Assembly: GCF_002093625.1 (NCBI RefSeq)
Contig: NZ_MRWD01000010.1
Location: forward strand, 39,155 to 103,154
Length of the DNA stretch: 64,000 nt
Direction of reading: 5' to 3'
From: Rouxiella silvae
GTDB taxonomy: Bacteria > Pseudomonadota > Gammaproteobacteria > Enterobacterales > Enterobacteriaceae
The position numbers and the translations under genes are program-made. A model generated the notes under the pieces. The model was not told where the DNA came from, ran no database searches, and saw only the letters and a program-made list of their open reading frames with translations. How positions within the stretch are numbered: the stretch's first letter is position 1; each line of letters starts with the position of its first letter. This document shows positions 28,813-36,930 of the stretch, piece by piece.

Positions 28813-29562
28813 ATGTTATCGAGCCAGAGAAAGCAGCTTATTTTGGAAATTTTAGCGCGCGAGAAACAGGTTTTATCCCGGGAGTTGAGTCAGAGATTTG
28901 CTATATCAGAAGACTCAATTCGTCGTGATTTGAGGGAGTTAGCGGCTGAGGGACTTCTTCAGCGAGTTCACGGTGGGGCCTTAACCGTCTCTGCTGCGAT
29001 TGCACCGTTTCAAGTAAGAAAAAGTGTGCAGATACCGTCAAAGAAAATTATTGCGCAGAAGGCGATAACGCTTATTCAACCAGGATATATTGTTATTGTT
29101 GACGGAGGCACAACCTCTGAGGAATTGATCAAGCTGTTACCTAAAGACTTGGCTTTTACCGTAGTCACCCACAGTCCTACAATCGCAGTCGGACTGATAG
29201 ATTTTCCTCTGGTTGATGTGATAGTTATCGGCGGTCAATTATATAAGCACTCCGTGGTCACCACGGGTGCAGCAATGATTGAATCCATCCGCAGAATCAA
29301 TGCCGATCTCTTTTTTATGGGCGTAACAGGTGTACACAAGCGAGCCGGATTTACGACAGGTCATTATGAAGAGGCCTGCGTGAAAAAAGCACTTTCTGAA
29401 AGAGCCGCTGAAACAGTGGTAATGGCTTCACCTGAAAAAATTAATTCAGCCTCTGCGTTTGCTATTGGTGACCTGAATATGGCCAGCACTTTATTGATTG
29501 ACGGCAGCCTGGATGAAGACATGAGCAGGTTACTTGAAAGCATGCAAATTACCGTACTGTAG
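28813..29562 (+). CDS. DeoR-family transcriptional regulator
   Basis: 249-aa repressor-type protein. N-terminal DeoR helix-turn-helix (SRELSQRFAISEDSIRRDLRELAAEGLLQRVHGGAL), then the sugar-phosphate-isomerase-like effector domain (IVDGGTTSEELIKLLP, DLFFMGVTGVHKRAGFTTGHYEEACVKKAL). The ATG at 28813 has a GAAAGG site 9 nt upstream; the in-frame GTG at 28804 sits inside that site and is less likely. Divergent from the Nudix gene, so it probably regulates that unit; the effector is likely a phosphorylated sugar or nucleoside derivative, by family only. Confidence 0.88.
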   Translation: MLSSQRKQLILEILAREKQVLSRELSQRFAISEDSIRRDLRELAAEGLLQRVHGGALTVSAAIAPFQVRKSVQIPSKKIIAQKAITLIQPGYIVIVDGGTTSEELIKLLPKDLAFTVVTHSPTIAVGLIDFPLVDVIVIGGQLYKHSVVTTGAAMIESIRRINADLFFMGVTGVHKRAGFTTGHYEEACVKKALSERAAETVVMASPEKINSASAFAIGDLNMASTLLIDGSLDEDMSRLLESMQITVL

Positions 29563-29717
29563 ACGGGTAGCGGTTCTGCCTGGATAAATAAACCGTTACC
29601 AAGCATAAGCCGTTGTTACAGTCATCAGTTTGTATCAGTTCTGTAGTCTTAACAAACTCGTTTGTTCCTTCCCAAATTATATGCTGCTAATTGTCTGTTA
29701 AATGGCTATAAACCACC

Positions 29718-30602
29718 TTAATCTACAGCAGGTTGAAAGACGTAATGCGCGTCTTTAGGCACGATATAGCCAATGCCAGGGAACGGAAAGTGGGGGGCAA
29801 AAATCAATTCACGATCCGCCGCGACTTCTTTCAGCACAGTTTTGCGGTTTGCAATACCTTCTGCCCGGTCGTTGTCAAAGCTTATCGCCCATTCAGGTTT
29901 GGCGAGCGAAATAATAGCGCTGTGGGCAGAGTCGGCAATATTGAAAATACGCGCCTTACCAGAGGTAATTTGGTAGCCAACATGGCCGGGTGTATGGCCC
30001 TGTAAAGGAACGGACTGAATATCGGGCATGACGGTATCGCCCGGTGTAAAGGTCTTGACCTGAGGTTTGATAACGTTGACCAACGCGGCCATTTTGGGCA
30101 TGGTTTGTAGCCATGCCCAGTCAGGTGAAGAGATTTTCACCACCGCGTTAGGGAAAGTCTGTTTGCCGTCTGCGGTCACCAGACCACCGATATGATCGCG
30201 ATGGACGTGGGTTATTAACACATCGGTTATCTGTTCTGGCGTATGGCCAGATTTGATGAGACTTTGCACCAGCAGGCCTTGTGCACTGGGTCCCAGCCCC
30301 GTATCAATGAGAATATTTTTATTGCCGTCTTTAACAAACAAGGCGTCAACATCCAGCTTAATTTTACCCGTAGGAGCTCCCGCAGCTGCCAAAACGTCCG
30401 CCACTGGCTTTTCACCCACGTCAACACCGAGAATTTTTCCATCATTAGGCAAGAGGGATGATTTGTCGTGCAGCGCCGTCACCTCAATCTTGCCGATGTG
30501 AAACGTCTTAAACGCGGGGGCGTCAGTGACTGTGGTATCGGCCAATGCATTCGACGTATAGCATGCGGCTAACATGGCTGAAAAAATCAGGGTTTTCATC
30601 AT
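29718..30602 (-). CDS. Secreted metallo-beta-lactamase-fold hydrolase
   Basis: 294-aa protein with a signal peptide (MMKTLIFSAMLAACYTSNALA) and a metallo-beta-lactamase fold. Metal ligands: HVHRDH at residues 132-137 (HxHxDH), GHTPGHVGY, an Asp in NIADSAHS, and a late His in FAPHFPFPG. This is the dinuclear-zinc set shared by lactonases and other MBL hydrolases, not by classical beta-lactamases alone; the substrate cannot be read from sequence. The frame extends 6 codons upstream but the signal peptide fits the start at 30602. It lies 22 nt after the araC-type gene on the same strand, so both are likely co-transcribed. Confidence 0.85.
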   Translation of the reverse strand: MMKTLIFSAMLAACYTSNALADTTVTDAPAFKTFHIGKIEVTALHDKSSLLPNDGKILGVDVGEKPVADVLAAAGAPTGKIKLDVDALFVKDGNKNILIDTGLGPSAQGLLVQSLIKSGHTPEQITDVLITHVHRDHIGGLVTADGKQTFPNAVVKISSPDWAWLQTMPKMAALVNVIKPQVKTFTPGDTVMPDIQSVPLQGHTPGHVGYQITSGKARIFNIADSAHSAIISLAKPEWAISFDNDRAEGIANRKTVLKEVAADRELIFAPHFPFPGIGYIVPKDAHYVFQPAVD

Positions 30603-30624
30603 AGTGAGTGTTCTCTGCATGAGT

Positions 30625-31551
30625 TTAACTGCGTGAAGGGGCGTGTTCGCGCTGACGTTCCCGATACTGTCGCGGTGAGCAATGCATTATTCGCTTAAAG
30701 GCATTGCTAAAAGCGCTGTCTGAATCATAGCCTAAGGATTGCGCCACGGCTGAAACTGTTACGTTTCCTAGTGCTAAACGTCGGCTAGCGAGCTGCATAC
30801 GCCAGCGCAGTAAATATTCTAATGGCCCAAAGCCGACCTTTTGCTTGAAACTTAAGGCAAAAGTCGAGCGCGATACCCCTGCGATATCCGCCAGTTGCTG
30901 AACGCTCCAGCGTTTAGCCGGTTCGGCATGCATAGCTTCCAATGCGCTATTAACCCTCGGGTCTGAAAGCGCAAATAGCCATCCTGCGGGGCTGTCTTGT
31001 TCAACCCCCAGATACTGCCGCAGGACTTGAATGAGCATAATATTCCCCAACTGCTGCGCCATCATTGCACCGCCGGGCGAAGCGTTGGACAATTCTTGCA
31101 CCAGCAATGCCAATGCCCAACGCAAAATCGGCGCAGAATCAGTATGAGCATTGACCACTGCTACTGCGGGGAGGCTATCAAGCAACAAACGCGCCTCCTG
31201 CCCATAGTTAAATCGTCCGCCAATCATAAAGAAATCCTGCTCAGATCCGTATTGCAATACACCTTTCACCGCGTTTCGAAACAACTCTACCGCATTTTCA
31301 GTGATCCTATCCAATGAGCTCGCCAGGATAAAAGCCCGTGGGCGAGTCAAAATAAAACAGTCGCCCGGCCGCAAATAAATCGGTGCAGGCTCGCCTTCGA
31401 CCGTCAACCAGCAACTGCCTTCCACTACGGCGTTAAATTTGATGTTTGCCGGCGGTGGAAAATGCATGCCCCAATCTCCACCGGTGCGCAACCCTACAAC
31501 ATAGGCTTTATCAGCATTAAGCTGGGAGAGTACGTCTGAAAGTGGGTCCAT
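30625..31551 (-). CDS. AraC-family regulator with N-terminal cupin domain
   Basis: 308-aa regulator. The N-terminal half is the cupin-type sensor seen in this subgroup (SCWLTVEGEPAPIYLRPGDCFILT). The C-terminal half carries two AraC helix-turn-helix motifs, WSVQQLADIAGVSRSTFALSFKQ and the signature VTVSAVAQSLGYDSDSAFSNAFKRIMHCSPRQYR. It is upstream of the MBL hydrolase and divergent from an SDR oxidoreductase, and probably controls one or both. Confidence 0.9.
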   Translation of the reverse strand: MDPLSDVLSQLNADKAYVVGLRTGGDWGMHFPPPANIKFNAVVEGSCWLTVEGEPAPIYLRPGDCFILTRPRAFILASSLDRITENAVELFRNAVKGVLQYGSEQDFFMIGGRFNYGQEARLLLDSLPAVAVVNAHTDSAPILRWALALLVQELSNASPGGAMMAQQLGNIMLIQVLRQYLGVEQDSPAGWLFALSDPRVNSALEAMHAEPAKRWSVQQLADIAGVSRSTFALSFKQKVGFGPLEYLLRWRMQLASRRLALGNVTVSAVAQSLGYDSDSAFSNAFKRIMHCSPRQYRERQREHAPSRS

Positions 31552-31793
31552 TTCACGGCTCCGTAGTGTTCTGGTATCTCGCCATCATGCGCAGAGTCTA
31601 CCCGATATTCTTACTGCAAGAATAACATCATAAAGTCTGTCTGATGTGGCGATTATCAAAGAAATCAGACGATCTCGACAATACTACGGACGTTAGTGCA
31701 TTCAAAGTCTGATAAATATCCCTCATTATGGGTTGTCGGCTACCCGATGACCCCGGGGTTATCTTACGATTTAACCACATTGGAACTGACTTT
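31552..31793. promoter_or_regulatory. Divergent regulator/SDR intergenic region with repeats
   Basis: 242 nt. The octamer AAAGTCTG occurs at 31632-31639 and 31704-31711, and GTCTGA at 31639-31644 and 31707-31712 has an inverted copy TCAGAC at 31665-31670. These could be AraC-type half-sites between the two divergent genes. Weak evidence. Confidence 0.35.
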
Positions 31794-32765
31794 ATGACCA
31801 CTCAACAACAACCCCTTCATTCTGGATTCGACAAACATTCAACGGCCAGCGACGTGTTGGGCCAGCGCAACCTGGCGGGAATTAATATCATCGTAACCGG
31901 GGGTTATTCAGGTATAGGATTGGAAACGGTGCGCGTTCTGGCCGAAGCCGGTGCGCAGGTGAGAGTACCTACTCGTGATATGGAAAAAGCGCAGCATGCT
32001 CTAAAGGGGATCCCCAACGTTGAGACTGACTTTTTAGATCTTATGGACCCCGCTTCGATTGATGCCTTTGCCGATCGCTTTGTACAGACCGGGCGAGCGC
32101 TGCATATTTTGATTAACAGCGCAGGCGTGATGGCTTCCCCGCTGAAACGTGATGCGCGAGGCAATGAAGGGCAATTTTCCACCAACCATCTGGGGCATTA
32201 TCAACTGACCGCACGCTTACTCCCTGCGTTGAAGAAAGCTAACGGTGCACGGGTGGTCTCAGTCTCTTCGCGGGGTCACCGCTTCAGCGTTGTTGATAGA
32301 GTCGATCCTAATTTTAATCAGCGCCCGTATGACAAATGGTTGGCCTACGGTCAATCTAAAACGGCCAACGCCCTGTTTGCACTGGAACTCGATACACTCG
32401 GCGAGAAGCACAACATTCGCGCTTTCTCACTGCATCCGGGCGCTATCTTTACCGGACTGACTCGGCACTTGGACAGGAGTGACTTCGAACGCGTTGGCGC
32501 AATCAAAGAAAACGGTGAACTAAAAACCACCGAAGAGGCAGGTTTCAAAACGGTCGAGCAGGGCGCAGCGACGTCGGTATGGTGCGCGATAGATCCCATC
32601 CTGGCCGGCAAGGGCGGCGTCTACTGCGAGGATGTTAACATTGCCGCATTCGCCGCTGAGGACGGGGCTGAAGTCGGTGTCAGCTCTTGGGCGGCAGACC
32701 CTGCTGCTGCGAAAGGTTTGTGGGAATTGAGCGAGAAATTAACCGGCGTGCGCTACGTCTGGTAG
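31794..32765 (+). CDS. Short-chain dehydrogenase/reductase
   Basis: 323-aa SDR of the retinol-dehydrogenase/WW-oxidoreductase-like branch. Cofactor motif VTGGYSGIG (residues 34-42), the NSAG motif in ILINSAGVM, and catalytic YGQSK with the upstream serines in VVSVSSRGH. The ATG at 31794 (MTTQQQPLHSGFDKHSTASDV) is chosen over an upstream open frame from 31728. Divergent from an AraC regulator, the common arrangement for this SDR type; the substrate is unknown. Confidence 0.9.
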   Translation: MTTQQQPLHSGFDKHSTASDVLGQRNLAGINIIVTGGYSGIGLETVRVLAEAGAQVRVPTRDMEKAQHALKGIPNVETDFLDLMDPASIDAFADRFVQTGRALHILINSAGVMASPLKRDARGNEGQFSTNHLGHYQLTARLLPALKKANGARVVSVSSRGHRFSVVDRVDPNFNQRPYDKWLAYGQSKTANALFALELDTLGEKHNIRAFSLHPGAIFTGLTRHLDRSDFERVGAIKENGELKTTEEAGFKTVEQGAATSVWCAIDPILAGKGGVYCEDVNIAAFAAEDGAEVGVSSWAADPAAAKGLWELSEKLTGVRYVW

Positions 32766-32799
32766 TGAGTTGCTGCTGATACTATTAGCCTTAATAAAA

Positions 32800-32835
32800 C
32801 ATGACTCAGCAGGGTGATACACATGCTGAGTCATG
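32800..32835 (-). terminator. Terminator of the tetR-type gene
   Basis: Perfect 12-bp inverted repeat CATGACTCAGCA / TGCTGAGTCATG with a 12-nt loop, followed on the minus strand by TTTTATT. It lies 10 nt after the TetR stop and between convergent genes, so a terminator fits better than an operator. Confidence 0.75.
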
Positions 32836-32845
32836 ACCTGGAGAA

Positions 32846-33460
32846 TTAAACCAACAGCGACCCAAAAATTATCATTTTGAATTCAAGCAGCGGTTCAATA
32901 CTTTTATCTGCCCGCATACGCAGCAGTGCGCCTTCCCAGCCGTTGAGAATAAAACGACCCAACACCTGTGCGTCAGTGGTATTTCGCATTTCACCTGCCG
33001 ACTGCGCCGCACGAATACAATCAGCAAAGTATTGGCTCCAGCTGTTCATATGCTCGGCGAGTTTTTCACGTATTAATTCGCTGTGATCGGCAACTTCTGC
33101 CGTGAGATTACCTATCAGGCAACCTCGTAGTAAACCACCTGCCGCCAACGCTTGAATGCGATCGTCGAAGTATGACGCCAAACGAGCCCGCGCGGGTTGA
33201 TCCGTTTTATTTAGAAAAGAGATAAGCCGCTTTTCGCTGAGGGCGAAGTATTCATCTATGACGTCTGCGCTGAACAGCTCTTTGCTAGAGAAATGATTAT
33301 AGAAAGTCCCTTTCGGCACTCCTGCATTTTCGACAATGCTCTGGACACCCGCTGCGGCGTAGCCCTCTGTGTGGAGTATATTGAGTCCAGCCTTAATCAA
33401 CGTTTCTTTAATCAATGGGTTAGGTTTTGGTCCTCGCCGCGAGGCGATGTGCGTTGTCAT
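32846..33460 (-). CDS. TetR-family transcriptional regulator
   Basis: 204-aa repressor. N-terminal TetR helix-turn-helix GVQSIVENAGVPKGTFYNHFSSKELF, followed by an all-helical ligand domain of the AcuR/NemR-like type (GCLIGNLTAEVADHSELIREKL). Its promoter region carries two identical operator-like repeats (33491-33537). Divergent from the signal-peptide SnoaL-like gene, which it probably represses together with itself. Confidence 0.9.
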   Translation of the reverse strand: MTTHIASRRGPKPNPLIKETLIKAGLNILHTEGYAAAGVQSIVENAGVPKGTFYNHFSSKELFSADVIDEYFALSEKRLISFLNKTDQPARARLASYFDDRIQALAAGGLLRGCLIGNLTAEVADHSELIREKLAEHMNSWSQYFADCIRAAQSAGEMRNTTDAQVLGRFILNGWEGALLRMRADKSIEPLLEFKMIIFGSLLV

Positions 33461-33490
33461 GCTTAGTTATCCTTTACCCAGAAACATTGA

Positions 33491-33537
33491 ACGATCGGTC
33501 ATAATTTCGTTGACCAATGTAAGACGATCGGTCATAA
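33491..33537. promoter_or_regulatory. Tandem operator of the TetR regulator
   Basis: The 14-mer ACGATCGGTCATAA occurs twice, at 33491-33504 and 33524-33537, exactly 33 bp (about three helical turns) apart. Each contains the near-palindrome GACCGATCGT on the other strand, similar to operators of NemR/AcuR-like TetR regulators. An extra half-site TGACCA lies between them (33511-33516). Placed 31-77 nt upstream of the tetR-type ATG. Confidence 0.7.
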
Positions 33538-33650
33538 ATAAGATATTCCCCGTAGCCTGAAGCTGTCAAGTCTTGGCAGGGGGATGAACAGCGTCTGTAA
33601 ATTGATTAAGACACTCTTTATTACTTTGCATTCTAATCAGGATCATAAGC

Positions 33651-34181
33651 ATGAAAAAGTTAGTTGCTGGTTTAATTGTGATGCTCACCACGATGATAAC
33701 AACCCATAATGCTACAGCAGCAGAGCGCGATACCTTATCCGATCACACCAGAGAGGAGATAAGGAATAACTTTATCCATTTGTCAGACTTGGCCAATAAG
33801 CACGATATTAAAGCAATTCACGAGATGTTCTGGCAGTCGCCATCGGCCATGCTAGTGGCAAAAAGCGCCGATCCCGCCGAGGGAAATTGGGCTGCCGTTT
33901 GGGGCAATGAGGCCATCGATAAAAAACTGTCTGCTATTGCACATTCCGGTCCCGTGGTATTGACGCCAGACTTACATAAATTTCGGGTGGTGGGCATAAC
34001 CAGAAACGTGGCGCAATCATACGACCCTGTGACGATCACCGTGTCATATGCTGGCCAAGACGGCACGCCTAAGCCTTTTTTACTGATACATAACTGGCTC
34101 AGGGTAGGTAAAGAGTGGAAAATAGCCTCTGAAATTATTCTGCCTGTGCCGCCAACGCCGGCCAAAGTAGCGCATAGCTAA
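33651..34181 (+). CDS. Exported SnoaL/NTF2-like protein
   Basis: 176 aa with a cleavable signal peptide (MKKLVAGLIVMLTTMITTHNATAAE). The rest resembles the SnoaL/DUF4440 cone fold: an N-terminal helix IRNNFIHLSDLANKHDIKAIHEMFW, then beta strands ending LLIHNWLRVGKEWKIASEIILP. No catalytic residues can be assigned. Probably periplasmic. It faces the TetR gene across the operators and is followed 64 nt later by a YceI-like gene on the same strand. Confidence 0.75.
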   Translation: MKKLVAGLIVMLTTMITTHNATAAERDTLSDHTREEIRNNFIHLSDLANKHDIKAIHEMFWQSPSAMLVAKSADPAEGNWAAVWGNEAIDKKLSAIAHSGPVVLTPDLHKFRVVGITRNVAQSYDPVTITVSYAGQDGTPKPFLLIHNWLRVGKEWKIASEIILPVPPTPAKVAHS

Positions 34182-34245
34182 AAAATCCTCGAATAAAATC
34201 GTCGACTCAAACGTTAACATCAGACATCCGCTTGGGGAGTCTCGT

Positions 34246-34815
34246 ATGCTGCGTGTATCGACCTTTTTAGCCTTATCTATCGCCTATTCCGCTATGGCAT
34301 TTGCCAACCCAGTTCAGTATGCGATTAATACCCAGAAAACCTCCGTCGAGGTTTTCTGGACACTCGCCGGGAGTGCTATTTCTCATGCGCAGATTACACA
34401 CATCACCGGTGCCATTACCCTTGATAGTCATAAGGATTTTGAAGACAAGATCGTCGTTAATATCCCCATCTATTCACTAAATGCCCAGAATATTTTGCTG
34501 ACCAACGAACTCAAAAGTGGCACTTTTTTCGATGAAGCACACTTTCCTCTCGCCCACTTTAGCAGCACCAGAGTCATTGACATCGGCGGCGGTCACTATC
34601 GGGTTTTGGGTTCTCTACAGATTAAAAATATCCAGCGCGCGGTGATACTGGAGGCCGAGATCGTTCCAGATGTTCATCCAAATGCGCAAAGAGGGGATAT
34701 GACCCTGCATGCCAACACCACTATTTCTCGCTCAGCATTTGGTATGGACAGTTATTTATTGCTGGTGGCAGACCCGATTAAGATTGATATTAATATTGAA
34801 GCCAGTATGGGCTGA
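34246..34815 (+). CDS. YceI-family periplasmic protein
   Basis: 189 aa with a signal peptide (cleavage after AMAFA) and a YceI-like lipocalin fold: YAINTQKTSVEVFWTLAG, GAITLD, LKSGTFFDEAHFPLAHFSSTRV, NTTISRSAFGMDS. Family members bind isoprenoid chains or similar lipids. It lacks the family's usual H..S-F-x-v-kH signature near the N terminus (here SVEVFWTLAGSAISHAQIT), so the ligand may differ. Likely in one unit with the preceding SnoaL-like gene. Confidence 0.82.
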   Translation: MLRVSTFLALSIAYSAMAFANPVQYAINTQKTSVEVFWTLAGSAISHAQITHITGAITLDSHKDFEDKIVVNIPIYSLNAQNILLTNELKSGTFFDEAHFPLAHFSSTRVIDIGGGHYRVLGSLQIKNIQRAVILEAEIVPDVHPNAQRGDMTLHANTTISRSAFGMDSYLLLVADPIKIDINIEASMG

Positions 34816-34952
34816 TAGTGCGTTATCGGACGCGCTGAATGACTCCGCACCTGCACAATTTTTATATAACTCCCCGCGATTTTTACGCTTTTTTAACATG
34901 CCAGTCGGTTTAATTAGCTGAGTTAAGGATATCGGCTTATAAACCAGAGAAT

Positions 34953-35423
34953 ATGGCAATGAAAAATCATCGCTTTATCGACACTGAGTCTGTTACACAC
35001 AGCGGCACACCCAAGGCATTGATTGAACAGCAGCGTATAAAAATGCTCTCTCCTCGTAGATGGTATCGAGGTGCATTTTGTGTCAATACCGATAAAAAAC
35101 TGCTGAATATCAGTTTCATCCAGAAGGCGTTGCCTTGTACTCAAGGCACAGTCTCTAGTGACGTTCGTAACGTTGAGATAAGAGTGCACAACAGTCTTTG
35201 TTTCGGTTTATACAGAAACGACAGGCAGATTGGATTTGCGCGAATAATCACAGATTTGGCCGATATCGCCGTCATTAGCGACGTTTATGTAGCGCCTGAA
35301 TACCGCTACATCGGCCTCGGCTCTTGGCTGGTAGACTGCTGTCTTGCCCATCCCGCTACGCATGAATGCACTACCGTGCTCTGTTGTTTACAGGTGCCGC
35401 AGGCGAATGTTGACTCCCATTGA
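34953..35423 (+). pseudogene. GNAT acetyltransferase, C terminus probably broken
   Basis: The middle part is a clear GNAT domain: NSLCFGLYRNDRQIGFARIITDLADIAVISDVYVAPEYRYIGLGSWLVD, with the CoA loop weakened to YRYIGLG (usually RGxGxG). After HPATHECTT the frame continues into unrelated VLCCLQVPQANVDSH and stops. A neighbouring frame reads ALLFTGAAGEC and then stops, resembling the usual LLxTxDAHGLY block, so a frameshift and truncation are likely. The N-terminal 60 residues are also poorly conserved. Start could equally be the ATG at 34959. Confidence 0.6.
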
Positions 35424-35448
35424 AAGCAACCCTTATCAGGTAAAAACT

Positions 35449-36846
35449 ATGTCAGGTTTAATTCTGGTTTCTCATAATTTGCATCAGCATTCAGTACTTT
35501 CTTCAATCTACGACGGGATTATGTCCCAGCGTGGCGGGATTTGGGTGAGTTGGAATGGCGATGTGGTTGAGGATGACCCAGATGCGCTGCACCCACTGTC
35601 ATTTCGCGTCGGCAACAAATATGACACGCTAACATTTCCTCTCACTCAAGAAGAGTGCGAAGAGGGTTATCACGGGTACGTTTATCAGGGATTATGGCCC
35701 GTTTTTCACCAGCGCCCAGATCTTGCGCGTTTTACTGCTGAAGGTTTCAAACAGTATCTTAAACTTAACGAGACCTATGCAAGAGCCGTAACTGAATACG
35801 CCATGCCTGACGATGCTATCTGGATACAGGATTACCACCTCATCCCCAGCATCAAGTTTATTCGCGATACTGGCCTGACCAATCGCATTGGTTTCTGTTT
35901 TCACCAATCCTTTCCGGCTGGGCAATCCTTCGAGGCTATACCTGATTGGCATAGTCTGATTGGCTCACTGCTTTGCTGTGACCTGATAGGTTTTCAAACG
36001 GTGCAGGACATGAATAATTTCCTGTTGTGGGTGGAAACAGAGTTCAGGATTGAGCACCTTAGCCAAACCACTTTCCGCATTCATGGCAGGATAATTTCCA
36101 CCGGTGTTTTCCCCGTCGGGATTGATACCAGCGTGTCGGTCTGCCTGAAAGAAAGCAATAGCTGTCGCTTTATGGAAAGGCAGTGCAAGGAGACACTTCC
36201 AGTAAATATTATTCTCAGCGGAGGACATCTTGATGATATTACAGGATTTCCCAATCGAATCCGCGGAATGGATATTTTACTAAAGATGCATCCCGAATAT
36301 GCAAAATCCACCACGTTGCTTCAACTGACTACGCCTTCAATGACAACGCAATCGCTGGAAAGTGCTTTGAAAGATGAGCTGAAAGGGCTTACAGACACTC
36401 ACGCAGTCAGCTTTATCAGCCAGGATTTTAGCCAGGAAGAATTATGCGGGATTTATCGAGCATCACGCGTGGCGTTAGTGACGCCGTTGATGGCGGGCAT
36501 GAGTTTAATGGCGCGAATGTACGTCGCGTCTCAAGACTCTGATAACCCCGGCGTGCTGATTTTGTCACAGTTCGCAGGCGGTACTGAATCGATGAAAGGC
36601 GCCATTATCGTAAACCCTTACGATCCTAATGCAATTGCCGATGCGTTAAATTCGGCGCTGAAACTGCCGCTTGCCGAAAGGAAAAAACGCCATGCCCATC
36701 TGCTCGCTGAAATAAACAGGCACGATAATCAGTGGTGGGCTGACAGTTTACTGACTCGACTGGATAACCCCGAGACAGAAGATGCGATGCAAATAAGAGG
36801 CAGTGTCGTGTTAACGGCGGGGTTCAGCGGGCGTATTCGGTATTAA
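35449..36846 (+). CDS. OtsA-like glycosyltransferase (GT20), probable pseudoenzyme
   Basis: 465-aa protein homologous end to end with trehalose-6-phosphate synthase OtsA (474 in E. coli). Kept: YxxxxxxxxLWPVFHQR (Y74, W83), IWIQDYHLIP (Asp128), RIGFCFHQSFP (His152), DLIGFQT, LVTPL and GVLILSQFAGG. Lost: the N-terminal Arg after S-N (SHNL), the GGLAVG loop, the ERLDYSKG motif (here GHLDDITG, Arg to His260 and Lys to Thr265), the acceptor Arg (Met298) and the DGMNLVAKE motif (AGMSLMARM, Asp to Ala349, Glu to Met357). These positions bind UDP, glucose and glucose 6-phosphate in OtsA. No otsB follows. Trehalose synthesis is unlikely; a regulatory or changed role is possible. Confidence 0.85.
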   Translation: MSGLILVSHNLHQHSVLSSIYDGIMSQRGGIWVSWNGDVVEDDPDALHPLSFRVGNKYDTLTFPLTQEECEEGYHGYVYQGLWPVFHQRPDLARFTAEGFKQYLKLNETYARAVTEYAMPDDAIWIQDYHLIPSIKFIRDTGLTNRIGFCFHQSFPAGQSFEAIPDWHSLIGSLLCCDLIGFQTVQDMNNFLLWVETEFRIEHLSQTTFRIHGRIISTGVFPVGIDTSVSVCLKESNSCRFMERQCKETLPVNIILSGGHLDDITGFPNRIRGMDILLKMHPEYAKSTTLLQLTTPSMTTQSLESALKDELKGLTDTHAVSFISQDFSQEELCGIYRASRVALVTPLMAGMSLMARMYVASQDSDNPGVLILSQFAGGTESMKGAIIVNPYDPNAIADALNSALKLPLAERKKRHAHLLAEINRHDNQWWADSLLTRLDNPETEDAMQIRGSVVLTAGFSGRIRY

Positions 36847-36869
36847 AGCAGGTTAATCCTTAAGTCATA

Positions 36870-36901
36870 GAAAGCCCCCAGCCACATGCTGCGGGGCTTT
36901 C
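36870..36901. terminator. Hairpin after the OtsA-like gene
   Basis: Perfect 9-bp stem GAAAGCCCC / GGGGCTTTC with a 14-nt loop between convergent genes. No strong T run on either side, so efficiency is uncertain. Confidence 0.55.
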
Positions 36902-36930
36902 AGTATAAGGGCAAATTGATAAAGATAATC

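Noticed and set aside
32800..32835. 12-bp palindrome considered as a TetR operator
   Set aside because: It lies after the stop codon, forms a hairpin with a minus-strand T run, and differs from the repeats upstream of the tetR-type gene; better read as a terminator.
35344..35448. N-terminal extension of the OtsA-like protein
   Set aside because: It overlaps the GNAT frame and lacks OtsA homology; the ATG at 35449 matches the family N terminus.
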